Part shown: positions 1 through 11,630 of the stretch, in pieces
Numbering within the stretch: position 1 is the stretch's first letter
Layout: each line of letters starts with the position of its first letter
DNA from: Atkinsonella hypoxylon
Taxonomy: Eukaryota; Ascomycota; Sordariomycetes; Hypocreales; Clavicipitaceae
Assembly: GCA_000729835.1 (NCBI GenBank)
Contig: JFHB01000006.1
Location: forward strand, 62,001-126,000
Direction of reading: 5' to 3'
Length of the DNA: 64,000 nt
Translations under genes and position numbers: made by a program
The notes under the pieces: generated by a model
Database searches by the model: none
Told to the model about the DNA's origin: nothing
The model's input: the letters and a program-made list of their open reading frames with translations, nothing else

Positions 1-148
1 CTCGGGGCAGCGCCATGACGGCTGAGAGGTTATCCAAACACCAGCCCTGTCGTCGTATGAACTGAGATTACTGATTTGAATAGAGCCAAGTTTTTCATTC
101 GAATGAGGCAACTAAGACGCCGTCTAGCACATTAGGCGGAGAAGCAGG

Positions 149-185
149 AGAAGAAGAAGAAGAAGAAGAAGAAGAAGAAGAAGAA
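149..185. repeat. (GAA)n trinucleotide microsatellite
   Basis: About 12 uninterrupted GAA units form a purine tract in non-coding DNA at the left end of the window. Confidence 0.9.
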
Positions 186-754
186 AGAAATGTTGATGGC
201 CAGGGCCTTCTGACCACTTTTCTGTTTAATCTGCAAGATATAGAAAATAGCTGGCCGCATCAGTGTTCTCGGCGTTCGCGCACACTGGACGTGGTGAGGT
301 CGTTTCACCCCTGAGATTTCTAATCCCTTTCAAGTCTCTGTTGCAAAATTCATGATTTCTGAGGCGAGGTCTGTTGGGTCACAGCCAGAGTTGAAGTTCG
401 AAACAACGGAGTTGATGCTGTTACTGCAACAGAAAAGGTGGAGGTCTCGCAGTGGTTCTCGTTGTGGTTCTCGTTTCAAGCCTCCGTCCACTTACAGGCA
501 GCAGCACAATACGACAATCGACAAATAATCTAGAGATAAAGATCAATCAGGCTCGGTGGCAGTTTCGACTAAGAAGCAGTGAGTTCAGTATATCTAGAGA
601 GCGGAATTTCAATAAGCCAGCCAGTTATAGGAGGCCAAGGTGGTTCCCTGGTAATTAAGATGGTCAACAAGCGTGGTTGTAGGTGATGGGCCCGTGTCTC
701 GTATTGAAAGACTAGTGGGTGTTGGATTGCCAGGGGAGGTGTGGTATGCTGCTA

Positions 755-817
755 AGTGCCAAGTGCCCAGGTGCCAGGTGCCAGGTGCCAGGTGCTACGT
801 TCCAGTTGCCAGGTGCG
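755..817. repeat. AGGTGCC-type short tandem repeat
   Basis: A 7-nt unit close to AGGTGCC is repeated perfectly about four times and flanked by diverged copies. No gene is associated with it. Confidence 0.75.
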
Positions 818-1436
818 GGATTCCTTGCTGTGTTGGCGAACCAATAGCGGTGGGTGTGTGGATACCCCAGTGATTCGCTTTTGAACTTGAGCCCTTGCAC
901 TTAGCTTTCCCTGCGGATCGTTTCGCTTCTTCTCACCAGACTTTTTTTCTCATTTACTAATCTCTTCATTTATGGGCAGCCTGGTGCCATGAAAGATAGT
1001 ACTCGGATATGTAATATGTACTGAGCTCAACAGCGGATCTCGGGTATGAAAGTATCGACAGTTTAAGGACTGGGGCAAGATGCGGTACATACATAAGCTT
1101 GGAAAGATTATTTCTGTAAGCATGCAAAGGGCCACTGACGAAACAGGCACGAGCAGCATTGCCATCTGTGGTAGAGGCTATCTGTAGTAGATGGAATTAG
1201 CTTCGCCCCGTGGTTCCGATCAAGTATCAGACATGGTGGCGTATGAGCACTTGTAAATGCAACTCAACTGGCTTTATTAAATTGCTCTCAAGAAATGCTT
1301 CTGCGAGTGTCGCCTCACCTAGGAATCCAAACTAGGGAGGCGATACCTGGATTTCTGGAACAATGTACGGAGAATTTCTGAATCTCTAGGGGGACCGGCA
1401 CCAACTTGGGGAGCTAGTCGCCAATTCGGGTGGTTC

Positions 1437-1490
1437 GGGCTGCTCTGGGTTGCTTTGGGTTGCTCTGGGTTGCTCTGGGTTGCTCGGAGC
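1437..1490. repeat. Decamer tandem repeat (GGGTTGCTCT)
   Basis: About five 10-nt units with single-base changes occur in intergenic DNA. Open frames through them give a low-complexity Q/T/S peptide, which is not evidence of a gene. Confidence 0.8.
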
Positions 1491-3480
1491 TGCGATTGCT
1501 TGCCAATTGATTGACACTTCACAAGTTAATGGATGACAAGCCACGGCGAGGGCAAGCAGCCATCTTGGACCCCTTCATTCACCCTTCCACTGGCTCCCTC
1601 GAGATGTCTAGTCGGAATTGACCCAAGAGGATTACGAAATTCCTATTCATCGGCCAATCATAACTAATTTGCTTCTTTCTGTCCCTTCCCCAGGATTGTG
1701 ATTGGACGACCCAACAGAAGACTTCTGAAACCGGCCATGTCGATGGTGTTGCCTCTTGCTTTACGTTATCATTCTAGTCACGACAGTTGTTTGTGCATGC
1801 GCCAGTGGGTATTAGAAGCATCTGCACCTTACGCCATAGTGGGGCAAGCACAGTTGGGCTGTTAACGCCACGCCGTGACGGTAACAGCCCTAGTGACCCT
1901 CCTGGCTAATGACGATAAGCGAAAATTCAACCTCGTCTCAAATGCTTGCCTACCTCGATCTTTGTAAGGGATAGAATTCTGGCGTGCCCTAGTGGATTGG
2001 CGTTCGCTCCTACTATAATCTGAGTTTAACTCAAGCTAGTCTGTTGCGCCAGGCAATAACCTGCCTGCGGCACTCCAGTGCGAAAGGGATAGCTCAATTT
2101 CCGTTTCCTGTCAATTCTCACAGCAATCAGCAGCCATTCATTTCAAAACAGCTGGATTGAGGGCCCATCCTACGACTTCACGACATCCCAGCCCTTATCA
2201 GACGCTAACGGACATGGATCTAACGAATTTTGGGCACCCAAGCGTCGTAAATGGCAACGCTATCTGATCACATGGGTTAACTGAAACTACCTAGCCTAAT
2301 GAGACCCAAATGTTTGGCTGATCATGATGTCGTGGTATTGATAAAGGCGAATTTTGCGACTGGACTGAACGACTGGCGGGTAATACAATTTGCCTATCAG
2401 CACATGCAAAGCCTTGTTACCACTTGCTGAATGAGGTCCAGCGTTGAAAGACCCACTTGCCCCCGCCGGTGCCCGTAGTTCATGACATCAATCGATATCA
2501 ACTCTGGGGATATCGCAAAAAATGGGATCGAAAGCCTCAAAGGGGTCAGTCCGCCATCAACCAATGATCGCTTCTCTTGTGAAGCTACCTGGCCGACAAT
2601 TTCAAGTGGAGCTTTGTCATGTGGTGTCAGGCTGGCTTCTTGAAAAATTTACAAGGTGATGGTCAATGTCAAGTCAGGATTGGTTGAGCGTAACGCTCAC
2701 AAGACCTACTCTGCGGCGTGGTCATCAAAGAGCCGCTTCCAACCGATGTTGTCAATCAATCGCCATAGTCATAGCGCTGCCGTGTCATTGGTTCACTCTC
2801 ACTCCGCCTCCCGCACACGTGCGGATTATCGGTTTATGGTGTTGTTCCTGTCGTTGGCCCACGGCCAGCACAGAGGAGATCAACCCGGGTTGGCATTTAC
2901 GTACTCGGTCGGGAGACCTTGGCAGACATCACCGAATGATAAGAACCCGACTGCTCGGAATTTAATGGCTGGTCGGTCATGTGCATGTTTCCCGCCGCAT
3001 CCGAGCAAAAAAACAAACGGCTGCCCCTCAGTAGGAATCACTGCAAGTGCATGTACATGCGAGAGCTCCGCTGTTCGCAGCTATGGACACGGCGGCACCC
3101 AAGCACCAGCCCCCACCAAAGGCCCCTCACCGCCCTATTCAGACTCATTGACGTGCGCGGGGCTCCACGACGACAACTTCTGACTGTGACGGGCCAATTC
3201 GGCTGCTATATCAGTTCCACCACCTGCCCGGCCACCTCTGCTGCCTTCTCTTTTCCCCTCAACCACAATCTTACCCAGTCTCTAGCCCAGTCTGCATCTG
3301 AACAAGCTCTTCTCGAAATTCTCTGTCAAATTTAAACTTTCAAATCTTGCTTGATCCTCTGGCACAGAAAGTTCTACTTCCATTTTCTACAAACTACCTA
3401 CAGGAAAAAAATTTCCAACAGATCGAGGCATTGAACCTCGATCACACAGTCGTCAAGACGTTTTCCAATCTCCTCAACTC

Positions 3481-3566
3481 GTTCGTTCACCCTCCTCCAC
3501 TGCTCATTGCATAAATGACTTCCTGTTGAATTCATGGCACGACTGTATACTAACTACTATACGCAG
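3481..3566 (+). other. Probable 5'-UTR intron of ino1
   Basis: A perfect TACTAAC branch point lies at 3548-3554, followed 12 nt later by the acceptor GCAG ending at 3566. The best donor in range is GTTCGT at 3481, the same form of donor that the MFS gene at 34.9 kb uses for its second intron. The 86-nt size fits the other introns here. If spliced, it removes a short ATG-started uORF near 3514. The 3' end is well supported and the donor is a guess. Confidence 0.5.
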
Positions 3567-3683
3567 AATTCACCACCCGTTCGCAGGAGCCCGTTGCTCA
3601 GCCGATTCTGGAGGAGCATCGGACTCAGCCGAGTCCCAGTAAAGGCAAGACACTAGACAATCGAACAAACTCACCTAAAATTT

Positions 3684-5396
3684 ATGTCTACCGACAATCT
3701 GACTTCCGCGTCTGTTCAACGTCTCAAAATGGCTCCCCACGCGCAAGTTACCTCAGGCTCCACGAATGGGGCGGTTCACGCGAACGGCGCCATCGCGGCT
3801 CCCCGCAATACTTTCATCGTCAACTCACCCAACGTCAGCTACACTGACGCTGAAATTAAGTCCAGGTACATCTATCGTACTACCACCGTCGAGACTGATG
3901 CCAACGGTAACTACGTTGCTACTCCCAAGGAGACTCAGTATGACTTCAAGGTCGACCGCAAGGTTCCCAAGGTTGGCATGATGCTGGCTGGATGGGGTGG
4001 TAACAACGGCACCACTGTTACTGCTGGTATTCTTGCTAACCGTCGCAACCTCGTCTGGGATACCAAGGAGGGCCCCCGTGAGGCCAATTACTACGGATCC
4101 GTTGTTATGGCATCTACTATGAAGCTCGGAACTGAGGCCAAGACCAACAGGGACATCAACATTCCCTTCCACAATATCCTGCCCATGGTCCACCCCAACG
4201 ATCTTGTCATTGGCGGCTGGGATATCAGCAAGATGAATTTGGCTGAGGCGATGGACCGAGCCAAGGTTCTTGAACCCACCTTAAAGGCCCTCGTCAAGAA
4301 GGAAATGGCGGAACTTGTTCCCCTTCCCTCCATCTACTACCCCGATTTTATTGCTGCTAACCAGGAGGATCGCGCCGACAATGTCGTTGAGGGTACAAAG
4401 GCCTGCAATGCTCACGTCGAACGACTTCGTCAGGATATTCGTGATTTTAAGGCCAAGAACAATTTGGACAAGGTCATTGTCGTGTGGACTGCCAACACTG
4501 AGCGTTACGCCGCCATCATCCCAGGCGTGAACGACACTGCTGACAATCTGCTCAAATCAATCGAACAGGGCCACGAAGAAGTTTCTCCTTCAACCGTCTT
4601 TGCAGTCGCCTGTATCCTGGAGAACACTCCTTTCATCAACGGATCTCCCCAGAACACTTTTGTCCCCGGTGCGATTCAGCTTGCTGAGAAGCACAATGCC
4701 TTCATTGGTGGAGATGACTTCAAATCTGGTCAGACCAAGATGAAGTCCGCTCTTGTTGACTTCTTGATCAATGCTGGTATCAAGCTGACCTCCATTGCCA
4801 GCTATAATCACCTGGGTAACAACGATGGGAAGAACCTGAGTTCCCAGAAGCAGTTCCGCTCCAAGGAGATCTCCAAGTCCAACGTTGTTGATGACATGGT
4901 TGAGGCCAACTCGGTCTTGTACAAGAAGGGCGAGCACCCTGATCACTGTGTTGTCATCAAGTACATGCCTGCTGTTGCCGACAACAAGCGTGCTCTTGAC
5001 GAGTACTATGCTGAGATTTTCCTCGGCGGTCATCAGACCATTTCGTAAGTTATCACGTCGAGTTACAACCCCCCTTTTCTCTTCTAACATGGTTCTAGAC
5101 TTTTCAACATTTGCGAAGATTCACTCCTCGCTTCACCTCTCATCATTGATCTTGTTGTACTGGCCGAGATCATGACTCGTATTCAGTGGAAGGACTCTGG
5201 CTCCGAGGGAGGGTACAAGAACTTCCACAGTGTTCTCAGCGTGCTCAGCTACATGCTGAAAGCCCCTCTTACTCCTCCCGGCACCCCGGTGGTCAACGCC
5301 CTGGCTAAGCAGCGCGCTGCTCTGACCAACATATTCCGCGCCTGCATTGGTCTTGAGCCTGAGTCTGACATGACTCTTGAGCACAAGCTTTTTTAA
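3684..5396 (+). CDS. ino1: Inositol-3-phosphate synthase (Ino1)
   Basis: This cytosolic NAD-dependent isomerase converts glucose-6-phosphate to 1D-myo-inositol-3-phosphate, the committed step of de novo inositol synthesis for phosphatidylinositol and inositol phosphates. The exons are 3684-5044 and 5099-5396. The 54-nt intron (GTAAGT...CTAG) restores the conserved C-terminal half after HQTIS. The product is 552 residues, against 533 in yeast. Visible signatures are the glycine-rich NAD loop GWGGNNG near residue 103 and the synthase motif SYNHLGNNDGKN near 372. The first ATG gives a short extension; a second in-frame ATG at 3729 (MAPHAQ) gives 537 residues, closer to the family length, so the true start may be there. 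An AATAAA at 5461 and a 20-G run lie downstream. The gene is upstream of and parallel to mrc1. The assignment is secure; only the start is open. Confidence 0.97.
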
Positions 5397-5460
5397 TGTC
5401 GATTTTGTGTCCAGACGATGGACAGAGGACCCAGAGAGAGGAAACAAGAAAAAGACATTC

Positions 5461-5466
5461 AATAAA
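5461..5466 (+). terminator. Putative polyadenylation signal of ino1
   Basis: A canonical AATAAA lies 65 nt after the ino1 stop codon, followed by A-rich DNA. The position fits fungal 3'-end formation; this is inferred from the motif alone. Confidence 0.5.
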
Positions 5467-5497
5467 GATTAAAAAAAGAGTAGAATCCTATAATCTA

Positions 5498-5517
5498 GGG
5501 GGGGGGGGGGGGGGGGG
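5498..5517. repeat. Poly(G) homopolymer (20 G)
   Basis: An uninterrupted run of 20 guanines lies about 100 nt past the ino1 stop, in the 3' UTR or just beyond it. It could form a G-quadruplex in RNA or DNA, but its exact length is prone to sequencing error. Confidence 0.9.
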
Positions 5518-5850
5518 TAGCAAGAGACATGAGCATCTGCACGGAGGTGGTCTAATGTCAATATTTTGTCTCATCAACTTGTCTCGTTTGTCCATTTATA
5601 AGGTGCAATGATTGAATGAATTACTTGCTGTGATATGACGCGATATGTGCAACCACCACTCCGTATGGCGCTCCAAGATGAAGACACGCAGCGAAACAAT
5701 CAAATGAATGTAGGCGTAATGATTATCAGATGACATTACTTCACCGTAAATGCCCTAACACAAGTGGTGATTTTGAGATTAAAACTTAAACTAGCTTGCT
5801 TGCGTGGGTGAAGGTCGGATTAAAATGACACCCACGTGCCGACTTGGGAA

Positions 5851-5894
5851 ACGCGGGATTCGGCGAGTCGCGCCTCCAGAACCGCGTCGCGCGT
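5851..5894 (+). promoter_or_regulatory. Cluster of MBF-type ACGCG cores upstream of mrc1
   Basis: ACGCG occurs at 5851-5855 on the plus strand, and its complement CGCGT at 5883-5887 and 5890-5894. This makes three cores within 44 nt, 231-274 nt before the mrc1 ATG. ACGCGN is the core bound by Mbp1/Res-type APSES factors, and yeast MRC1 genes are G1/S-expressed. Binding here is inferred. Isolated ACGCGT hexamers are common in this window, so only the clustering carries weight. Confidence 0.45.
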
Positions 5895-6124
5895 CCGTAG
5901 CTCCCCAGCCCCACCACCCACTTAAACACGGGCAGCCGTCTTCAGCTGTTTGATTTCATCCACTGTCCATGCAACCTATTTCTTAGAATAATCTATATTG
6001 ACACAATTTGCAGTGTAGATCAAATTCGTATCGTCTTTTACTACACATATTTGAATGACTTGAGTCGATTGACGTGGACCAGTGAATCAGCAGGCCAGCA
6101 TCGCAACTCAACTCTCCGGACACG

Positions 6125-9100
6125 ATGGCCTCTTCGCAAGCTGCTTCAGTCGCCTCGCGCGAAGGCTCACCGGTGCCGTTAACACCGCGCTCGAAGATCA
6201 GAGCGCTGCTTGCTACTGTTGAGAGCAGCGATGAAGAAGGGGGAGGAGCAAAAGTTAAACCACCACGGCCAGTTTCTCTTGCAGGACTTGCTTCACTAAG
6301 ACGCAGCTTCAGCCCAAGCTCTGCACCAGGCGGTGAATCAGACGGTTCAGAAATCATCGCCCGGCCGAGAGGCAAGCTTGCGTCACGGATGCTGGGACAC
6401 GAATTGAGTCGCAAAGAGGATAAGAGTCCGGTAATGGCGGCAGCGACTACGAGAGAACGCGTTAGGTTGATGCTGGAACGCGAAGCAGCAATCGGGGACG
6501 AGGAGCAGGTATCGAACGGTGATGACGAGGAAGACGATCTTCCAGTTGCCCCAAGGCGTTTGAAACGTCGCGCTGCGGCTGACGAGCAGTCCGGGGCTGC
6601 GGAAAAATCAACTCGACAGACTAGCCCTGGGCTCTTTGTCTCTTCGCCCATGCGTCCGTCACCAGCAAAAAGCATTCCAGAGAGGGAGGACTCGGACGAT
6701 GATCTGCCAGCGTTGAAATCAGAACGTTTCAAGCAACTCGTCGAGCGAAAAAGACAAGAGCGCTTGGCTCGCGAAGCTGCTGAAGAGGCTCGCAAAGCTG
6801 AACGTTGCGCACAGCAGGAAAAGCTTGCATACGAAATGGAAGAGATCGCTTCAGATGACGATGATGGCGGCATCACGGACGATGAAGGTGGAAGGCGGCT
6901 GACTCAAGAAGCACGTCCGACCCGAAAGGCGAGCAAAAAGGCGATTGAGGAGATGAACAGAGAAACGCAGCGCATGGCCAGAAACATGCAGCTTGCGCAC
7001 GAGGCAAAGACGAGGAAGAAGATCTCCAAGTCAAGCCTCTTCGAGCGTTTCAACTATAAGCCCGCTGGCCATGTACAACCTGAAGCTCAAGCAAATAGTT
7101 CCAGCCGGCCTACAACGCCACAGTCTGACGTCGAAATGAACGATGCTAATACGCCCCCAAGCTCTCCTCCTGTGGCTAAGGAAAACGCGACTGTCACAGC
7201 AGCGGTGTCAGCAGAAAGTGCAGAAGAGGTGACAGCTCAGGCTGGCGCACAGCCGCTTGGTCCTGTATTGATTACGACTGAAGCTTCCAAACAACAAACC
7301 ACCAATACCAATCCTGATCCCGAGCAAAAACAAAGGCAAAAGCGAAGGTTGAGGGTTCGTTTACCTGTTTTGCCCACGAATTCGATCACTTTGGACTCAG
7401 ACGATGACCTACAAATCACCACGACAAGCAAGAACAAACTTGACGCGCTCTTCGACAACATCCCGGCAAACAAGTCCAGCGAGTCAAGATCACTTCACAC
7501 GCTGCGAGCTTTAGCCCAAATGAAATCTCCAGGGAAAGAAGGTCGACGAAAAACTGATCAATCTAAAATGACACCCGGAGAGTTGCAAGCCTATCTGCAA
7601 CATAAAGCGCGACAACAGGCTAAGCTAGAGCGTGAACGACGCTTGGAGATGTTAAGAGGCCAGGGCATCCTGATTCAAACTGCTGAAGAGCGAGAGAGGC
7701 AGGAACAAGAAGTGGAAGACCTCGTGGCAAAGGCAAGGGAGGAAGCGCAGAAAATCATGGAGGATGAGCGGGACGAAGCCAAACGACAGAGAAAAGAAAA
7801 TGGCGAGGTCGACCCGCTCGCCTGGGACGATAGCGAAGATGAGGAGTACGACCCAGCAGCAGAAGAGGCCTCAGCCGAACTTGAAGTATCGGGTTCGGAA
7901 GACGGAGACGACGAGGCTGAGGGCGAAGAGGATGACGAAGACGGACAGAAGACGGGCAATGCTTTACTTGATGACGAAGCCGACTCCTGCCATTCTGAGG
8001 CTGAGCAAACTGGTGACGGAGCTGGAGATGATGATCAGGAAGATGAAGTGGACGTTCGGCCGGCTTTAAGGCAACGGAGAGGTCGGAACATCACGACTGT
8101 GCTATCAGATGATGAAGGTGGTGTTGAAGAGACGCCTCGACCGAGCAAAACAGGGACTCGGATGACTCCCGCAGGTGCAAGCACTGCGTCTCCAGTTGCG
8201 CCCAACTCAGTCTTGAGATCTGCAAAGAAAACCTTTATCCCTGGACTGCCCGTCCAGGGCCCAGCTGGTCTGGGCCTCACCCAGATCTTCGCAGGTACGA
8301 TGGACAGCCAGACGAGCGAAGCCCCAGGAGATGGGCCAACCCAGTCCATGATGCCCGATTTCGACAACTTCCCAGACTCGAACTTCTCAGCCACCGCTGA
8401 TGAGCCGATGGAAGAGACGATAGTCGATTCCCAGCAGGAGGAAACGCTCCCAGCGACACAGGGAGTCCAGTTGAATCTGTCACAGTCTCAAATGCACGGA
8501 CTCGGCACCTTGATTCGAGATGGGATGGAGACGCAAGTATCTGAGATGCTGGAGCCCTCCCAAGATGCCGGTCTGCAGGAGTACACCCCCCTCCGCGAGA
8601 GATTCGTCGACCCTCCCTTCTCAACAGCAGAGACTGTGATTGCAGAGAAGCAAGAGGCGTCGCAGGACTCCCCGCTCATTCGCAAAGGTCGCCTCCGAAG
8701 AAGGACAGACATGTCAGGCCCCGAAACGACCATTCCCGAAGTCGAAGAGCAGACGCCCCCTACGCAAGACGCATTCACAGCACTGCGCGACACCGCGAAG
8801 ACGAGGAAGGAGAAGAAGAAGAAGCACCCTGGCGCAGATTTCGACCGCAAAAGGAGCAAGGCCAAAGAGATGGTTGACGAACAGGCCGAGGAGTCGGAAG
8901 ACGAGTACGCGGGGTTAGGCGGCGTGGACGCCGACGACAGCGACACCGAGTCCAACGGGTCGGTGGCAGAAATGATTGACGACGCAGCTGGCAATGACAG
9001 CGACGAGCGCAAACTGGCTGCCTTTTACGCGTAAGTTACACAGCACTGCATTTTGTCTAGCGGGGACAATGGCTAACGCTCCCATGCGCCAGAGACCGGG

Positions 9101-9837
9101 AACGAGCGCGGGACGAGCAGCAAGTTGAGCAGCTGTTCAAGGACATCACCAAGGGCCTCATGCGACGCAAGCGCGGCGCAGACCTAGCCCTCTCAGACTC
9201 GGACTCAGACGGCGAGGCGCGCAGACGCCTGAAGCGCCGCCAGTTCGCCAAGATGCAAAACGCGCTCTTCACCGACGAGCGCGTCAAGAAGATTGCCGAG
9301 AACCCAGGGAATCAGGCTTTCCTGCGGACCATCCAAGACCGCGGCAGCGACGACGAGCTTCCCGTCGACGCACCCCCCGACGAAGCCCAGACCACCACCA
9401 TCCCAGACAGCCAGCAGCACAAGCGACATAGCAACAAACCAAGCCAAGTGCGCGAAACGCTTTCCGCCCTCCTCGACGAGCCGCCCTCCATCCCCGCGAC
9501 AGACCCCTCCTCTGACGAAGAAACGCCCCCAGCCCAACCCTTCGTAAACCGCATCGGCCGCCGCACATCACGCACGTCACCAACTTTCAAAGTCCCCGCG
9601 CTCTTGCGCCGCGCAACCACAAACTCGACCATCGCGTCCTCAGACTCAGGTGGTTTTGCAGAAGCCAGGATTCGAAAGGGGGCAGGCAAGAAGAGCGGCG
9701 TGAATGGGTTCGCGAGGGCGCCTGAGAGGGCTCGGATCAAGGAGGGCGAGCGGAGGAGGCACGAGAGGAGGGCTCGTGGGGCGGAGAAGAGGTTTGGTTT
9801 GGTCGGCGGGTTATTGGGACGAGGGGCGTTTGAGTGA
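6125..9837 (+). CDS. mrc1: Mediator of replication checkpoint (Mrc1/Claspin)
   Basis: Nuclear replisome-associated adaptor that couples stalled forks to ATR/Mec1 and activates the effector kinase (Rad53/Cds1 type). The exons are 6125-9030 and 9093-9837. The 62-nt intron joins AAFYA to DRERARDEQQ and is needed to complete the conserved MRC1-like domain (about residues 920-1045, with FKDITKGLMRRKRGAD). The product is 1216 residues, mostly disordered and highly charged. An acidic tract lies near 560-640, and repeated basic/acidic SDDDL-type motifs occur through the N-terminal half. An SQ/TQ-rich zone at about 738-845 offers multiple ATR/ATM sites, as expected for this family. A likely MBF-responsive promoter is upstream. 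An earlier acceptor at 9060 runs straight into a stop and was discarded. Identification is firm from the C-terminal domain and overall layout. Confidence 0.93.
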
Positions 9838-10682
9838 GCTTTGTACATGTTGGCTTGGTTTGGCGTGAACACTGGTCATGAGGGTTTTTATGTGGGCATA
9901 TTAAGAGCGATTTGGGACTTTCTTTTTTCCAAAAAAATAAAAATAAAAATAAAAAGCCCTTCTGCGTTGAATATGGCTACTTGCATTGCGATTTTCTTAA
10001 CCCCTGTTTTCCCCACACGATTTGTGGTCATGTCTTGAATCTCATGTCTACATTCTGAAGACCGCCTGCGAGGCCGTTGCGATGCGTACTTGAGCACGGT
10101 CCTCGATAACATGCCGTCCCGGTGTATGGATGGACTGACAGGTCTTTTATCTGACGGACTGGCAAAGTGCTTCACGTTCAGGGCACTGATGCGGCCAAAG
10201 TGTGTCGCCAACTCATGTGTAAGGCAATAAATAGGTCATCAAGCACGGTTCTACATCAATTAGAACACTATTCACTATTCAAACATCTACATCCAAGTGT
10301 TCATCAAGCATTTACAATAGCCTCTTGACGTGAATCAAGATGCTGATTGCGGATGAGTGTAGGCGAAAAATTGCCCACTGACCGCTACACCACGCAAAGC
10401 TTTGCTTCCCAAATCTTCCGACGCCACGAAATGCTTCTGCAAAAAATCTCTCTGTCCCAGGTGTGAACACAAACGCAATTCTAGTTTCCCGCCTGAAAAT
10501 ATCAAAAGGAGCAAAGAAACGAAAACAAGGGGTCAAAGAATGAGCGCTAAAGATAGTCTACCCAACCAAAGGCTCCATGCGTATCCACGACGCTATGCTA
10601 ACAAGAGATGTCCTTCCCATAATAATGCAGCAATAGTACTGAGCTGGACAGAAGGAAAAAAAGAGAGAATTTCCCAAGAGCT
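9838..10682. other. Intergenic region between mrc1 and the methyltransferase gene (convergent)
   Basis: This is the tail-to-tail gap between the two genes. It contains an A-rich AAAAATAAAAAT tract near 9930-9955, probably the mrc1 poly(A) region. I see no gene or RNA here. Confidence 0.7.
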
Positions 10683-11630
10683 TTAGGCCTCCTTGTGCGC
10701 CATAACAATGATATAGTCGTATAGTAATTTCGGCTCAGCCCTTTTGGCCGCCAGTCTCACCCGAGCGTTCATCATCTCGACCTCATCTTCCGGCCAGCCG
10801 AGGACATCCCGTAGTAACACGGCCGTCATGGCCTCGACGCCCTCGATGAAATTCAGAGCCATCATGGTGCCGATCTCTCTACTACGCTGATCCTTAGGCC
10901 AGCTTCCTACCGGAACCTTGTAGATGACTTGCTTGACAGAGGAAAACCCTGTCTCTGTCGCCCAGCGCTTCAGGTGTGGCGTAGGGTCAAGCATCCGCCC
11001 TGTTTTGGAACAGGCCCCCTTCATGGCCGAGTTGAGTTGCAAGAACGGATGCGAAGGATGGGTCGCTGTAAGAGGTTCGGAATAATCGGCCGAAGTCAAA
11101 AAAGTCGAAAACTCTTGAAATTCCACCCAACCGCCAGGTTTGAGGGCAGTATGGATCTGCCGCAGTAGTCGAGGCCAGTTCTTGATCGAAGCGGCCATGT
11201 ATCGACAGTGGATGTAGTCGTATTGCTCTGACAGGACCCAGTCGAGCTCTACATCGTCCACAATGAATTTCACGTTATTGGGGACCCAGGAAGGCTGAAT
11301 AGGGCTGAGATCGTTGCCGACAATGCTCGCGCCTGGGTACGCATCCCCCATAGCAACAGACCACAAGCCAGTACCTGTACCAATATCGAGTATTCTGGAT
11401 GTCTTGGGGTCTATAGGTGCTAGGAAAAGCTGGTCGCCAAGGAGACGGGTGATTGTATGGTGCAGCATGTCAAGACGGTCCTGCTCGCGCTCATCGTTGG
11501 GGAAACAATATGACCCAGATTGATAGGCATGATAACGGCGGTTGTGCTTCCATTCGTAACGCGTGATGGAACTGTATATGGAAGTGCTGGCGTCCGAGGC
11601 GTCTTCACCATAAGTTGAATCGTTGTCCAT
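10683..11630 (-). CDS. LaeA-like SAM-dependent methyltransferase
   Basis: An intronless gene of 315 residues with a class I Rossmann methyltransferase fold. The N-terminus has the fungal LaeA/Tam-like lead (YEWKHNRRYHAYQ near 25-37, then a Y-FPNDE element near 41-47). SAM motif I is ILDIGTGTGLWS at about 80-91. The acidic position of the next strand is GNDLSP near 105-110, and the post-motif LKPGGWVEFQE follows. Members include the global regulator LaeA and many paralogues of unknown substrate. The family is large and this copy is shorter than LaeA itself, so I do not equate them. No polyketide, peptide or terpene synthase gene is nearby, so a local biosynthetic cluster is not indicated. It lies convergent to mrc1 and next to a 4.4-kb gene-poor region. 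Confidence 0.88.
   Translation of the reverse strand: MDNDSTYGEDASDASTSIYSSITRYEWKHNRRYHAYQSGSYCFPNDEREQDRLDMLHHTITRLLGDQLFLAPIDPKTSRILDIGTGTGLWSVAMGDAYPGASIVGNDLSPIQPSWVPNNVKFIVDDVELDWVLSEQYDYIHCRYMAASIKNWPRLLRQIHTALKPGGWVEFQEFSTFLTSADYSEPLTATHPSHPFLQLNSAMKGACSKTGRMLDPTPHLKRWATETGFSSVKQVIYKVPVGSWPKDQRSREIGTMMALNFIEGVEAMTAVLLRDVLGWPEDEVEMMNARVRLAAKRAEPKLLYDYIIVMAHKEA

Larger units (their letters stand above)
1..3683. other. Non-coding leader and ino1 upstream region
   Basis: I see no convincing gene here. The open frames are short, have no recognisable domain and compete with one another. The stretch holds a GAA trinucleotide run near 149-185, an AGGTGCC-type tandem near 755-817 and a decamer array near 1437-1490. 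The last 1.2 kb is probably the ino1 promoter and leader. It has a near-palindromic E-box (CACGTG at 2816-2821) and CT-rich DNA from about 3220 that resembles a fungal transcription start zone. Confidence 0.6.
5397..6124. other. ino1-mrc1 intergenic region
   Basis: This gap has no gene. It holds the ino1 3' end, the poly(G) run, then a GC-rich stretch at about 5825-5935 with an E-box (CACGTG, 5833-5838) and three ACGCG cores. That stretch is the likely mrc1 promoter. Confidence 0.7.

Noticed and set aside
2656..3183. 175-residue plus-strand frame before ino1
   Set aside because: It is low-complexity and lies in the likely ino1 promoter. Overlapping frames are equally open and no splice or domain supports it.
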